Source: an uncultured Fluviicola sp. (GTDB lineage Bacteria > Bacteroidota > Bacteroidia > Flavobacteriales > Crocinitomicaceae). From it: 64,000 bases of DNA. The notes beneath the pieces are model-generated. The model did not search any database and was not told the origin of the DNA. It saw nothing but the letters and a program-made list of their open reading frames with translations. Location: contig NZ_CAMLDC010000010.1 of NCBI RefSeq assembly GCF_946478805.1, forward strand, positions 107,959 to 171,958, written 5' to 3'. This document shows positions 51,070-60,826 of this stretch, in pieces. Position 1 is the first letter of the stretch, and each line of letters opens with the position of its first letter. A program made the translations under genes and the position numbers.

Positions 51070-51909
51070 ATGAATATTAAGATAATTTGGATGACCTTTT
51101 TAATGAGTCCTCTCATTTCATTTGCTCAATCATCCGGAAAAATCAGAGAATTTATAAGTTATTCATACTTCAGTACTGAATTATTCCAGGAATCTCCTGT
51201 TGATGTAAGAGAGCTATATAATTCAATACAATGTCATGACACTCTGATCAGCCAATATCCTGATAGTTCATTATTATACCTTGAAAGAGGTATTATGCGC
51301 TATAACCTCGGGGGCCGCCAAGCTGATAACATGGATTTTGACCAGGCAATTTTGCTTGACAGCACTAATTTCCTTGCATACTTTTACAGGGGATTATTAC
51401 TTATAGGTGGTCCCGCGGCAATTGCTGATTTCAGTAAATCAATTGAACTCAATCCAAAATTTGTGTATGCTTATATTTTTCGTGGGTGCGTATATGGGAT
51501 GGCAAAAGATTTCCATGAATCCATCCGGGATTTTAATAAATCTATTGAAATTGAACCGACGTCACTAGCCTATTACAACAGAGGCGTTGCCAATAATCAA
51601 CTGGGAGAAAAAGAGCTCGCTTTAATTGATTATACATCTTCAATCAAACTTGATAAAAGAAATGTACACGCTTATTTGAACCGGGGGATCATAAAGGGAG
51701 AAACGTGCAGTGATTATTATGGTGCAATCGAAGACTTTACAAATTATCTGTCAATAAATCCATACAATTCTGAGGCTTTATACAACCGTGCATATGTTTA
51801 CACTTTATTAAACAAAATTGAACTGGCAAAAAAAGATTATCGGAAAATCCTTAAACGTTATTATCACATGAGTGCTGAAAAAAAATTGAAAGAATTGGAA
51901 AAACTCTAA
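51070..51909 (+). CDS. Secreted tetratricopeptide-repeat protein
   Basis: A 279-residue protein starting at the ATG at 51070, chosen for the signal peptide MNIKIIWMTFLMSPLISFAQ. The remainder is five to six TPR units: for example SLLYLERGIMRYNLGGRQADNMDFDQAILLD, FLAYFYRGLLLIGGPAAIADFSKSIELNP, FVYAYIFRGCVYGMAKDFHESIRDFNKSIEIEP and AYYNRGVANNQLGEKELALIDYTSSIKLD. It likely works as a periplasmic scaffold; partner unknown. Monocistronic, convergent with acs. Confidence 0.88.
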   Translation: MNIKIIWMTFLMSPLISFAQSSGKIREFISYSYFSTELFQESPVDVRELYNSIQCHDTLISQYPDSSLLYLERGIMRYNLGGRQADNMDFDQAILLDSTNFLAYFYRGLLLIGGPAAIADFSKSIELNPKFVYAYIFRGCVYGMAKDFHESIRDFNKSIEIEPTSLAYYNRGVANNQLGEKELALIDYTSSIKLDKRNVHAYLNRGIIKGETCSDYYGAIEDFTNYLSINPYNSEALYNRAYVYTLLNKIELAKKDYRKILKRYYHMSAEKKLKELEKL

Positions 51910-52044
51910 TCTATTATTAAACCCGAAAATAACATGACAACAATCCACAAAAAGCAATGATTCCGATCAAAAAGCCCTGAATCCGCGAATTGTTGCCATA
52001 CCCATTGTTCAAAAAGTACAAAAACACCGAATTCGTATCAAAAC

Positions 52045-52084
52045 AAGAAAGACCGCAACAAGTTGATTTGTTACGGTCTTTCTT
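52045..52084. terminator. Terminator hairpin between the TPR gene and acs
   Basis: Stem AAGAAAGACCGCAACAA / TTGTTACGGTCTTTCTT, 17 pairs with a single C-A mismatch and a 6-base loop, 13 bases past the acs stop. Flanked by short U runs on the minus strand. Confidence 0.8.
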
Positions 52085-52096
52085 TAATATCTGTTT

Positions 52097-54001
52097 CTAC
52101 AAAGCATTTTCCACAATCTCATCTACTACAAAAGGATCAAGCAACGTGGAAGTATCTCCCAGGTTCTTTACATCCCCTTCGGCAATTTTGCGCAAAATGC
52201 GACGCATGATCTTTCCTGAACGCGTTTTGGGTAGTCCGGAAACAAACTGAATTTTCTCCGGGATTGCAATCTTACCGATTTCAGCAACCACCGATTCCAC
52301 AATCTCAGCTCGTGCTGAATCCTGGTTTTCTGTTGGAACTTCCTGCTCGCAAACCACGAAGGCATAAATCGATTGGCCTTTCACAGGATGCGGATAACCG
52401 ACAACGGCAGATTCAATAACCAGTCTGTTCATATTGATTGCGTTCTCAATTTCAGCAGTCCCGAAACGGTGACCTGAAACGTTGATCACGTCATCGATTC
52501 GTCCGATAATCCGATACATTCCATCTTCATCTCGTTTTGCCCCATCTCCGGTAAAATAGTACCCGTCGTAATGCGAAAAGTAATTGATGCGACAACGTTC
52601 ATGATCGCCGTAAGTGGTTCTCAAAATGGACGGCCATGGGAATTTGACACACAAATATCCTTCTTCATTCGCTCCTTCAATTTCTTTTCCTTCCTGGTTT
52701 AACAGGACCGGTTGAATCCCAGGTAAAGGATAGCCTGCAAAGGTCGGTTTCTGAGGAGAAATATTCCCAATCCCGGAAATCATGATTCCACCTGTTTCGG
52801 TTTGCCACCAGTTATCAACTACCGGACAACGTCCTTTCCCGACGTGTAAATGGTACCAATTCCACGCCTCTTCATTAATCGGTTCACCGACAGTCCCTAT
52901 AATTTTCAACGAATCCAGGCTGTAAGAAAGTACATGATCGTCTCCGCAAGCCATCAAAGCACGAATAGCAGTTGGGGCCGTCAGGAATTGATTCACTCCG
53001 TATTTATCGATCACTTGCCAAAAACGACCGGCATCCGGATATGTCGGAACACCTTCAAACATGACTGTGGTTGCACCGCTCAATAATGGTCCGTATACTA
53101 TGTAAGAATGTCCCGTAATCCAACCGATATCAGCCGTACACCAAAACACATCACTTTCCTCGTACTGATAGACATTCTGAAAGGAGTAAGCCGTATAAAC
53201 CATATATCCTCCACAGGTATGAACGACTCCTTTCGGTTTTCCGGTAGAACCGGAAGTATATAGAATAAACAAGGGATCTTCCGAATCCATCGGTTCAGGG
53301 GCGCACTTATTCTCTTGTCCGGCAACCGCATCTTTCCACCAGATATCTCTTCCTTCTTCCATATGCGGCAACCAGCCCAGGCAATCAAACACAATTACCT
53401 TTTCAACACATTTCACATTTTCCAAGGCTTCGTCCACAACACGCTTCAACGGGATCTGTTTCGGACCACGATTCAAACCATCAGCCGTAATGACCAGTTT
53501 TGCCTGGGCGTCATCAATTCTATCTGCCAAGGCATTTGCCGAGAAACCGGCAAAAACAACCGAATGGATAGCACCGATCCGGGCACAAGCCATGACCGCA
53601 ATTGCCAATTCCGGGACCATCGGCATGTAGATGCACACCCGATCACCTTTTTTCACTCCCTGCACCTTCAAAGCATTGGAGAACAAACAAACTTGTTCAT
53701 ACAATTCCCGGTAAGTATATCGAACGAATCGTTGTTGCGGATCATTGGGCTCCCATATCAGGGCTAACTTATTCCCACGGCTTTTCAAATGGCGATCCAA
53801 CATGTTCTCGGTAATGTTGAGTTTTGCGCCTTTGAACCATTTAATGTCAGGTTCGGTAAAATTCCATTCCAGGACCTTATCCCATTTTTTTATCCATTGG
53901 AATTCATTTGCGATCTCTTCCCAAAATGTTTCCGGATCAGAAACGCTTTGCGAATATTTCTCATAGTACTGTTCGAGGGTGCTAATTTGAAGTTTGTTCA
54001 T
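52097..54001 (-). CDS. acs: Acetyl-CoA synthetase
   Basis: A 634-residue AMP-forming ligase making acetyl-CoA from acetate, ATP and CoA. The motif ILYTSGSTGKPKGVVHT is at about 243-259, WWQTETGGIM at about 400-409, YYFTGDGAKRDEDG and GRIDDVINVSGHR near 505-525, and LPKTRSGKIMRRILRK at about 588-603, whose Lys is the usual regulatory acetylation site. Length agrees with family (about 630-650). Stand-alone gene with its own terminator. Confidence 0.97.
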   Translation of the reverse strand: MNKLQISTLEQYYEKYSQSVSDPETFWEEIANEFQWIKKWDKVLEWNFTEPDIKWFKGAKLNITENMLDRHLKSRGNKLALIWEPNDPQQRFVRYTYRELYEQVCLFSNALKVQGVKKGDRVCIYMPMVPELAIAVMACARIGAIHSVVFAGFSANALADRIDDAQAKLVITADGLNRGPKQIPLKRVVDEALENVKCVEKVIVFDCLGWLPHMEEGRDIWWKDAVAGQENKCAPEPMDSEDPLFILYTSGSTGKPKGVVHTCGGYMVYTAYSFQNVYQYEESDVFWCTADIGWITGHSYIVYGPLLSGATTVMFEGVPTYPDAGRFWQVIDKYGVNQFLTAPTAIRALMACGDDHVLSYSLDSLKIIGTVGEPINEEAWNWYHLHVGKGRCPVVDNWWQTETGGIMISGIGNISPQKPTFAGYPLPGIQPVLLNQEGKEIEGANEEGYLCVKFPWPSILRTTYGDHERCRINYFSHYDGYYFTGDGAKRDEDGMYRIIGRIDDVINVSGHRFGTAEIENAINMNRLVIESAVVGYPHPVKGQSIYAFVVCEQEVPTENQDSARAEIVESVVAEIGKIAIPEKIQFVSGLPKTRSGKIMRRILRKIAEGDVKNLGDTSTLLDPFVVDEIVENAL

Positions 54002-54060
54002 CGCTTTTCTTTTATACTGATTTTTATTGACCGCAATTTAGTAATAATAAGACACAAAAA

Positions 54061-54081
54061 AACCCCGGTTCCCCGAGGTTT
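54061..54081 (-). terminator. Intrinsic terminator of the 54101-54643 gene
   Basis: Read leftward: AAACCTCGG / CCGGGGTTT-type stem (one G-U pair) with a GGAA loop and a T run, 20 bases past the stop. Confidence 0.75.
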
Positions 54082-54100
54082 ATATCTGTTCATGAATTTG

Positions 54101-54643
54101 CTATTCGTCAATCTTGTACTTCTTGAAAAAAGAATCCCAATCCCAAAGGAAATTGGTCATGATCTGATCCATCCGTTTCAGGAATAAAGGGTTCGGTGAT
54201 TGCAAGCGTTTGAAATATTCATCCTGAAAATCATTCAGATCGTATTTTTGGAACACTGCTTTGGACATCGCATAAACCATGTTCTTGGAAGGATGGTTGA
54301 TACGCTGCATAAATTTCTGATATTCCCTTACTTTTATTTCCGCATCGGCTGCCGACACCCCCATCAATGAACCCATTTGTTCAAAAATAATTTTCTCAAT
54401 TCTATTTGCCTGAACCGTTTCAAAAGTTGTTTCCAAAGATGAAATATTCGCAACCACCACAATCATTGTGAATTGTCCGTTACGTTCAACAGGAATGGAA
54501 GGAGAGGAAACAAAAGCCAAATCTTCATTGATTAGATCCACAACCTCAACGAAGCCATTGTCAACAATCTCGAAAATTCCATTCAGGAAAACATTCGCTA
54601 ATTGAGTGTCTGACAATCTTTTTTTTAATAGTGTCCCTAGCAT
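54101..54643 (-). CDS. Hypothetical cytosolic helical protein
   Basis: A 180-residue protein without signal or membrane segment. It starts MLGTLLKKRLSDTQLANVFLNGIFEIVDNGFVEVVDLINEDLAFVSSP and is largely helical, with NGQFTMIVVVANISSLETTFE as the single strand-rich region, and ends in a Trp/Phe-rich FLWDWDSFFKKYKIDE. No family is recognised. It is divergent from a lipoprotein gene and has its own terminator. Confidence 0.6.
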   Translation of the reverse strand: MLGTLLKKRLSDTQLANVFLNGIFEIVDNGFVEVVDLINEDLAFVSSPSIPVERNGQFTMIVVVANISSLETTFETVQANRIEKIIFEQMGSLMGVSAADAEIKVREYQKFMQRINHPSKNMVYAMSKAVFQKYDLNDFQDEYFKRLQSPNPLFLKRMDQIMTNFLWDWDSFFKKYKIDE

Positions 54644-54804
54644 AGGCCTGCATTATATCGTTCCTACAAATTTAGGTGAGAAGCACTTGTTATTTTTAAA
54701 TCATGTTATTTAAATGTTAACTAAGTTATTAACATTATTTGTCCAACTTTTCACAATCTTTCAACGTTTTCCTTTTTTGGTTGTACATTTATGAAAAGCA
54801 CAGT

Positions 54805-55767
54805 ATGAAAGCATTCCGATATGTTGCCTTTTTACCAATCCTATTCATTCTCTTCTCCTGTTCCGGTGAAGATGAAAAAAATCTCAATGACAATTCGGAC
54901 AACACTATCGTACTAATCGGAAAGCAGCAACGTGATACGGTATTTTTAGATTTCAGCATTCCCGAAAAAATAATCCGCGCCCAACGTACAGGAAAGCTCG
55001 AACGCTTGGTCGAAAATCCGGAATTTAAGAAAAACAGCTTACTGGTCCAATTCGATAATTACGACACATTTGTTGAATTGAGCGGCGAAAAGGAAGGATT
55101 AAAAGAAGACCTGACAAATCTGATTGACAAATTTCCAAAATCCTTAAGTCCTGTCGAAAAAAAATGGCGCGATTTTGCAAATAAACTGGTTCCCGATAAA
55201 GTGATGCCTCCTTTCCCGACCTATGAATACAAGGAAGAAGCCGGATTAATTGAAGACTGGAAAATCGAAGAGAAATACAAAGCGATCCAAAAGAAAGAAT
55301 TGTCCATCCAAAATTATTTCCAATTAAGCAAAGAAGACGGATTCATCATCAGGGTTTACGCCCATACAGATGACTATGTAAAGAAAAACAGTCCGCTGAT
55401 TGCATACCATCCTAAAAAGATCAAAGTGACTGCAAATGCTTCATTTCCGTTATCCCGACGAATTATCGGGCAAATAAAAACAGACCTCTTGGTTCGTATA
55501 CCGGTAGACCAGGTAACCCGAACAAATTTTTCTTCGACAAAAATCACTTATTCGCTGACTTTAACCCAGCAGCTGAACCCGAAAATTTGTCCGAAATATG
55601 TGATTATCAATCAGGAACAAAACGTATTTCATGTCCCGGAAGATTTTGTCGGGAAAGATAAAAAAGTGAAAGTGGTCGGTGAATCAAGACCTTACCAGGC
55701 GTATTCAAAAAATGGTGATTACCTTATTTACAGTGACGCAACATCTCTAAAGATTCAAAGACCATAA
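54805..55767 (+). CDS. Lipoprotein, hypothetical
   Basis: A 320-residue predicted lipoprotein: from the ATG at 54805, the signal MKAFRYVAFLPILFILFSC ends with Cys 19 and is followed by SGEDE, an acidic stretch that resembles the surface-export signal of Bacteroidota lipoproteins. The rest is Lys/Glu/Asp-rich, with an alpha-helical middle (about 85-150) and a beta-rich end (LIAYHPKKIKVTANASFPLSRRIIGQIKT). No family found. Divergent from the helical protein gene. Confidence 0.7.
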   Translation: MKAFRYVAFLPILFILFSCSGEDEKNLNDNSDNTIVLIGKQQRDTVFLDFSIPEKIIRAQRTGKLERLVENPEFKKNSLLVQFDNYDTFVELSGEKEGLKEDLTNLIDKFPKSLSPVEKKWRDFANKLVPDKVMPPFPTYEYKEEAGLIEDWKIEEKYKAIQKKELSIQNYFQLSKEDGFIIRVYAHTDDYVKKNSPLIAYHPKKIKVTANASFPLSRRIIGQIKTDLLVRIPVDQVTRTNFSSTKITYSLTLTQQLNPKICPKYVIINQEQNVFHVPEDFVGKDKKVKVVGESRPYQAYSKNGDYLIYSDATSLKIQRP

Positions 55768-55798
55768 TTAAGTCAACAAAGCTATTTCTGAATGCCAA

Positions 55799-56191
55799 TT
55801 ACTTCTTTTTAATGAAAAAATTATCCTGGTACTCGATCGGATAACTTTGTATGACAAGCGTGTCTCCACGATAAAAAAGTGGTTCATAACTGTTTTTCGC
55901 ACCAAAAAGCACATGATTTTCATCATCCAAAAAAGGCATTTTGGTTTCAATAAAACTCATTTTACGTTCCTTTTTCCCATTCTTGTAAAACAGGATCTGG
56001 TCTTTTCGATTGATCGTAACTGTAAAGGCCTCTTTCCCATCTTTTGCATAGGAAACGGACCTATCTGCAACCGATTTGTAATATTCGTAGTCTCCTAATA
56101 ATTCGGGGTAGACACGTTCAATTAATCCGTCACCTCTAAAAGAACAAATGAGTAACGCAACTCCAATGAATAAAAAAAACTTTTGCACCAT
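55799..56191 (-). CDS. Secreted hypothetical protein
   Basis: A 130-residue product with a signal sequence (about 1-20, containing Cys 16). The mature part is beta-rich: SVSYAKDGKEAFTVTINRKDQILFYKNGKKERKMSFIE, then HVLFGAKNSYEPLFYRGDTLVIQSYPIEYQDNFFIKK. It could be a small lipocalin-like or META-type fold, but nothing identifies it. Convergent with the lipoprotein gene and divergent from porP. Confidence 0.55.
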   Translation of the reverse strand: MVQKFFLFIGVALLICSFRGDGLIERVYPELLGDYEYYKSVADRSVSYAKDGKEAFTVTINRKDQILFYKNGKKERKMSFIETKMPFLDDENHVLFGAKNSYEPLFYRGDTLVIQSYPIEYQDNFFIKKK

Positions 56192-56264
56192 AAAACGAAA
56201 ATACCCAATTTATTCGATGTTCCATTCCTGCTTGACTGAAGTACATCTATGATTGATTTTATTG

Positions 56265-56272
56265 TATATTTG
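56265..56272 (+). promoter_or_regulatory. -7 promoter element TATATTTG of the PorP/SprF gene
   Basis: Exact TAnnTTTG match only five bases before the ATG at 56278, predicting a leaderless or nearly leaderless transcript. No spaced TTG was found. Confidence 0.5.
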
Positions 56273-56277
56273 ATTCA

Positions 56278-57288
56278 ATGAGAAAGCTGAATAATTACCT
56301 ACTTACTGGACTTTTGGTAATGGCATGTACTTTTAGGTTAGTTGCTCAGGATATTCATTTTTCTCATCTCAACAGACAACCCATTTATCAAAACCCAGCA
56401 AACACAGGACTTTTTGCCGGCGATATCCGTCTTACGGGAAACTACAAGGACCAATGGAGAAGTGTCACCGTTCCCTTTCAGACTTTTGCAGTAGCAGGAG
56501 ATATGAAATGGAAACAAAAAGGAATCAACTTCGGTGCTATTCTCTTTCATGACAATGTTGGTGATGGATTCTATCAAACCCTGGAATTATTAGGGAGCGT
56601 TTCCAAAAACCTGAAATTGACCAGCGATTCGACGCATACCTTAAGCGTGGGAATACAGGTAGGTCTGAATTACCGCAAGGTGAACATGGATAAATTCTAC
56701 TTCGACAATCAATTCAACGGACTCATTTTTGATGCAAGTTTACCAACCAATGAAGCATACCAAAACGATAGCAGGGCAAATCTCACCAGTGGTGCGGGAA
56801 TTGTTCATTGCTATTATTATGGAAAAGGAAATTCGTTGAAAACCGGAATCAGCGGTCACAATCTGAACCGCCCGAATCAAGGATTTTACGGTACAAAGGT
56901 TCCACGAGACATTCGAATCAGTTTCTTTTCCCAATTGGATCATGCAATCAATAAACAATTGGCAATTATTCCGGGAATCGGGTTCAACCTTCAAGGGAAA
57001 TACCGGGAATTACTCATCGGTTCACAGGTAAGATACACTTTGGTTAATAAATTGGGAACCTACCGTGCCGTTGATGGCGGATTGTGGTTTCGATCAAGGG
57101 ATGCGGTTGTGGTCCGATTGGGACTAGCGATGCAGAACTGGTCGGTCGCTGCAAGTTACGACACCAATATTTCCAAATTAATTCCGGCAAGTACTGCGCG
57201 TGGAGGACTGGAAATCTCCGTTGAATACATCATCACACGCTTCAAACCCAAAAAAGTCATTCACCGAATATGTCCAGATTATATCTAA
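56278..57288 (+). CDS. PorP/SprF family type IX secretion system outer membrane protein
   Basis: A 336-residue beta-barrel of the PorP/SprF family. After the signal peptide (about 1-23) comes the family hallmark DIHFSHLNRQPIYQNPANTGLF, followed by GDIRLTGNYKDQWRS, GINFGAILFHDNVGDGFYQT and LGSQ-type strands, ending in a barrel-closing region RGGLEISVEYIITRF. PorP/SprF proteins capture the type-B sorting domain of T9SS cargo or link it to the outer membrane. The gene overlaps the following TPR/PD40/OmpA gene by 19 bases. The close neighbour supports a PorP-PorE-like pair. Confidence 0.93.
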   Translation: MRKLNNYLLTGLLVMACTFRLVAQDIHFSHLNRQPIYQNPANTGLFAGDIRLTGNYKDQWRSVTVPFQTFAVAGDMKWKQKGINFGAILFHDNVGDGFYQTLELLGSVSKNLKLTSDSTHTLSVGIQVGLNYRKVNMDKFYFDNQFNGLIFDASLPTNEAYQNDSRANLTSGAGIVHCYYYGKGNSLKTGISGHNLNRPNQGFYGTKVPRDIRISFFSQLDHAINKQLAIIPGIGFNLQGKYRELLIGSQVRYTLVNKLGTYRAVDGGLWFRSRDAVVVRLGLAMQNWSVAASYDTNISKLIPASTARGGLEISVEYIITRFKPKKVIHRICPDYI

Positions 57289-59513
57289 TCCTTTTTGCTT
57301 TTCTTTCATTTACCGGTTATGGACAAAATATGCTCGGCAAATACCTGGATTTTGCTGATGAGCAATATGCAAAAGGCGATTATATCTACGCGCTTCAATT
57401 CTATGAAAAAGCCATGGAAATCGATTCCAATACAGTCAGTATTATTTGGAAATACGCAGAATCATTAAGAGCTTATAAGGATTATCGCAAAGCCAGCTAT
57501 TACTACCAAAAAGTTTACGAAAAAGAAGAAACAGCTATTTATCCTTCCAGCTTGCTGCAATGGGCCCTGATGGAAAAACAAAACGGGCATTACGAGGAAG
57601 CGATTGAATTATTCAAACGGGCAAAAAAGAAATATTCCAAAGACAAACGGACATACAATTACCTCAAGTCGAAACGTGAACTGGAGTCATGCCTATGGGC
57701 GCAAGCAGCGTTGAAGGACACTTCCGATTTAGAGAAAATCGAATTACCCAAAGGATTAAATACCGTTAATTCGGAATTCGGACATACCATTTCGCAGGGA
57801 CAGTTTGTCTTGTCTTCCATGCGAAGTAAAAAGGAGAATGTCGGGGAAGAAATGCTCGATGACAACTACAAGAACCGTCTTTATTTCACTGCCTGGAAAG
57901 ATAGCTTGAAAGAAGTGAATCCCACATTATTGGAAAGTCTCAATAAGGCCGACATCAATACGGGGAATGGGTGTTTTTCTCCAGACGGCAAACGATTCTA
58001 CTACAGCAATTGTGGTGGCGATGAAAATCAATTTAATTGCCAGATCTGGGTTTCTTCTTACCAAAACGGAAAATGGTCGAATCCGAATCCCTTGGGCGAA
58101 ATCATCAACGAACCCGGAACAAATAATACCACTCCAACTATCGCAGTCATTGAAAATGAAGAATGGCTGATCTTTTCTTCCAATCGGGAAGATGGAAAAG
58201 GTGGGATGGATTTGTATTATTCAGTTATTAAAAACAATGGAAATCAATTTTCCAAAGTCAGACCATTGAATGCCGCAAACTCACTTGACAATGATATCAG
58301 TCCTTTTTACAATACAGAAAAGAAGCGGCTCTATTTTTCATCTTCCTGGTATGACGGATTTGGAGGATACGATGTCTTTTACCTCGAATTAAAAAACGGA
58401 CGTTGGGAAGCTCCGCAAAACCTGGGATTACCAATCAACAGTTCAGCAAACGACCTGTATTATTTTGAAGATCGCGACAGTATGTATGTATCGAGTAACC
58501 GGCTCGGAGTACAGTATGTCAAAAACCCAACCTGCTGCAGCGATATTTTCGCATACAAACATCCACGGATCATTATTCCTGAAACGAAGAAGGAAACTTT
58601 GGCCGAGTTGAACAAACGTTTACCCGTCACCCTTTATTTCCATAATGATGTTCCCGATCCCCGTTCCAAAGAACCCACAACAAAAGTCAATTACATCAGT
58701 AGCTACAATGATTATATCGCCATGCTTCCTGAATACCGCAAGGAATATTCAAAAGGATTGAGCGGTGAAAAAATTGTAGAGGCAGAAGAAGATATCGAAA
58801 GTTTTTTCCTTCAATACGTAGAACAGGGAGTCAAGGATTTGAGCCTGTTTCAAACCCTGTTGCTGGAGGAATTACAGAAAGGATTTCAAATCAGGTTGAA
58901 CATCCGGGGATTTGCTTCACCTCTGGCAAAAACAGAATACAACGTTGCACTTACCCAACGCAGGATCATGTCCTTGGGGAATTATTTGAGAGCATATGAA
59001 AATGGTGTTTTTGCTCCTTATTTGGATGGAAATGCTCCCAACGGGGGGAAACTGGAATTGGTCGGTGTACCATATGGAGAATATACTGCGAACCAAATCA
59101 CGAGCGACAACCCGAATGACGTGAAGAATTCTGTCTTTTCAAGAGCTGCGGCAAGAGAGCGGAAGATTGAAATTCAAAGTGTGAGTTATCTGGAAACCGA
59201 TTCCATCTTCTTTTTCATTGATTGTGTTCCAAACGTAATCACATTGGGGAAAATTCAGCAGGGAGAAAAAAGCTTTCAATTCTCGGTACATAACAACCAC
59301 GAAAAAAGCCTGAAGATCAGCTCCATCAAAACAGAAGGTGACCTGATCAGTTTCAGTTACGGGAACACTGTTCCTGCGAGAGGAAGTGCATTGGTCCAGG
59401 CAACAACCGGCAAAAAACTTCCGGATGGAATCTTCTCTTTCCCGATACTTATTTATTTTGAAGGATATTCGTCGCCGATTCGTCTGATGTTGCTGGGAGA
59501 AACCCCCAAGTAG
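57270..59513 (+). CDS. TPR-PD40-OmpA-like protein, PorE-like partner of PorP/SprF
   Basis: A 747-residue protein. After a signal peptide (about 1-19) come TPR units (about 20-130: YAKGDYIYALQFYEKAMEID, KASYYYQKVYEKEE, HYEEAIELFKRAKKKYS), then a PD40/WD40-like beta-propeller (about 160-420: GCFSPDGKRFYYSNCGG, WLIFSSNREDGKGGMDLYYS), then an OmpA-like domain (about 540-640: IRGFASPLAKTEYNVALTQRRIMSLGNYL), and a DUF1573-like Ig domain at the end (about 650-747: VITLGKIQQGEKSFQFSVHNN). PorE-type proteins tether the T9SS to peptidoglycan; here the OmpA domain is internal, not C-terminal. Overlaps PorP. Confidence 0.88.
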   Translation: MSRLYLILFAFLSFTGYGQNMLGKYLDFADEQYAKGDYIYALQFYEKAMEIDSNTVSIIWKYAESLRAYKDYRKASYYYQKVYEKEETAIYPSSLLQWALMEKQNGHYEEAIELFKRAKKKYSKDKRTYNYLKSKRELESCLWAQAALKDTSDLEKIELPKGLNTVNSEFGHTISQGQFVLSSMRSKKENVGEEMLDDNYKNRLYFTAWKDSLKEVNPTLLESLNKADINTGNGCFSPDGKRFYYSNCGGDENQFNCQIWVSSYQNGKWSNPNPLGEIINEPGTNNTTPTIAVIENEEWLIFSSNREDGKGGMDLYYSVIKNNGNQFSKVRPLNAANSLDNDISPFYNTEKKRLYFSSSWYDGFGGYDVFYLELKNGRWEAPQNLGLPINSSANDLYYFEDRDSMYVSSNRLGVQYVKNPTCCSDIFAYKHPRIIIPETKKETLAELNKRLPVTLYFHNDVPDPRSKEPTTKVNYISSYNDYIAMLPEYRKEYSKGLSGEKIVEAEEDIESFFLQYVEQGVKDLSLFQTLLLEELQKGFQIRLNIRGFASPLAKTEYNVALTQRRIMSLGNYLRAYENGVFAPYLDGNAPNGGKLELVGVPYGEYTANQITSDNPNDVKNSVFSRAAARERKIEIQSVSYLETDSIFFFIDCVPNVITLGKIQQGEKSFQFSVHNNHEKSLKISSIKTEGDLISFSYGNTVPARGSALVQATTGKKLPDGIFSFPILIYFEGYSSPIRLMLLGETPK

Positions 59514-59519
59514 ATTTTA

Positions 59520-59550
59520 TTGAATTGAATTGGTATAAAATGTATCTTTG
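59520..59550 (+). promoter_or_regulatory. Promoter TTG-N20-TATCTTTG of the acyltransferase operon
   Basis: TTG at 59520-59522, a 20-base spacer and an exact TAnnTTTG element at 59543-59550. It is the best full match to the Bacteroidota consensus in the window, 16 bases before the ATG. Confidence 0.75.
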
Positions 59551-59566
59551 CTCGTAAATCCAAACT

Positions 59567-60826
59567 ATGTCAGTAGAAAATGGTGCGGTGCCATTAGCGG
59601 CTCGTCCACGATTGAAGTTTATAGATATGGCACGTTCCATTGCCATTCTGATGATGCTTGAAGGTCATTTCACGGGTTCTGCCCTGGCAGATAAATACCG
59701 GGATGACTCTAATTGGCTTTTCAGCTTCTGGCACAATCTTCACGGACTTACTTCACCCCTGTTCTTTTGCGTGACCGGTGTTGTATTCATTTACCTTTTG
59801 AGTCGATCTACGGACGAACCGTTCTTTCAGAATGAACGGGTGAAAAAAGGATTTGGTCGTGTAAGAATGCTCCTTTTCTGGGGGTATTTCATCCAATTTG
59901 ACTTGATTACATTTGTTCGTGATACCTATTATGGTTTTGAAGATCTGTTCAAAGGAGGAACCCGCGGTTTTGTTTATCATTTGGATTGGTTCCAGGCATT
60001 CCATGTACTTCAATCAATCGGTGTCGGAATCTTTTTCCTGCTCCTTATTTTTGGAATCTATAAGATTATCAAGAAAGGACCTCTTTACTTGTATTACCTG
60101 ATCGGTGCCTTGATTATTTTCATTGTTTACGGATACTTGAAAGAACACATCAAATTGTATGGTGTTTCTGAAGGGATCAAGACGCCGAAGGATCCAAGTG
60201 CATTTATTCCACAGGGCGCTCCGAAATTCATTCAAAATATGATTTATGGAGAATTCTCCGACTTCAGTTTTGTTCGTTATTCAGGCTATGTACTGATGGG
60301 TGGAATGATTGGAGCTATTATTCGTCATTACGAAAAAAATGTGCGCAAATGGTGGTTTGGAGTTACTTTCCTGGCAATCGGTTTATTCTTCAATATCGCC
60401 GGACAGTCCTTGTTCCATGAATTGGATCAGTTTACCAATTGGATCGGTCTGACAGCTCATGGATGTTTTGAGAACAACACTACCGGTTTCGCCCGCATGG
60501 GACAGGTTGCTATGCTCCTGGGTGCGCTGATGCTGGTCGATTCGAGGTTCAAGATCAATGCTCCTTTGTTCCTGAAAATGGGACAAACCACATTCCCGGT
60601 ATACATCGTTCACGTAATCATTCTTTACGGAGGAATCATTGGTTTAGGACTTGATCCCGAGCATTGGTATCATCGTCAGTTCAACCCGTGGCAGGCAGCA
60701 GCAATTTCAGCATTCTTTATCACCGTTTTTGTCTTTATGGTGAAGTACATCGAGCCACTGACAGAATTATACTATAAAGTATTTGGTATTTTCTATCCTA
60801 AACGAAAAAAGCTTCGTAATGAATAA
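59567..60826 (+). CDS. HGSNAT/DUF1624-like membrane acyltransferase
   Basis: A 419-residue inner-membrane protein with about 10 helices. The N-terminus LKFIDMARSIAILMMLEGHF fits the heparan-alpha-glucosaminide N-acetyltransferase catalytic (DUF1624)/acyltransferase family, which passes acetyl groups from cytosolic acetyl-CoA onto sugars on the far side of the membrane; the conserved His is in EGHF (near residue 33). The region FCVTGVVFIYLLSR and KMGQTTFPVYIVHVIILY are typical. Its last bases overlap the start of the SGNH/PKD gene by eight, indicating coupling; together they may acylate and de-acylate an envelope glycan. Confidence 0.8.
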   Translation: MSVENGAVPLAARPRLKFIDMARSIAILMMLEGHFTGSALADKYRDDSNWLFSFWHNLHGLTSPLFFCVTGVVFIYLLSRSTDEPFFQNERVKKGFGRVRMLLFWGYFIQFDLITFVRDTYYGFEDLFKGGTRGFVYHLDWFQAFHVLQSIGVGIFFLLLIFGIYKIIKKGPLYLYYLIGALIIFIVYGYLKEHIKLYGVSEGIKTPKDPSAFIPQGAPKFIQNMIYGEFSDFSFVRYSGYVLMGGMIGAIIRHYEKNVRKWWFGVTFLAIGLFFNIAGQSLFHELDQFTNWIGLTAHGCFENNTTGFARMGQVAMLLGALMLVDSRFKINAPLFLKMGQTTFPVYIVHVIILYGGIIGLGLDPEHWYHRQFNPWQAAAISAFFITVFVFMVKYIEPLTELYYKVFGIFYPKRKKLRNE

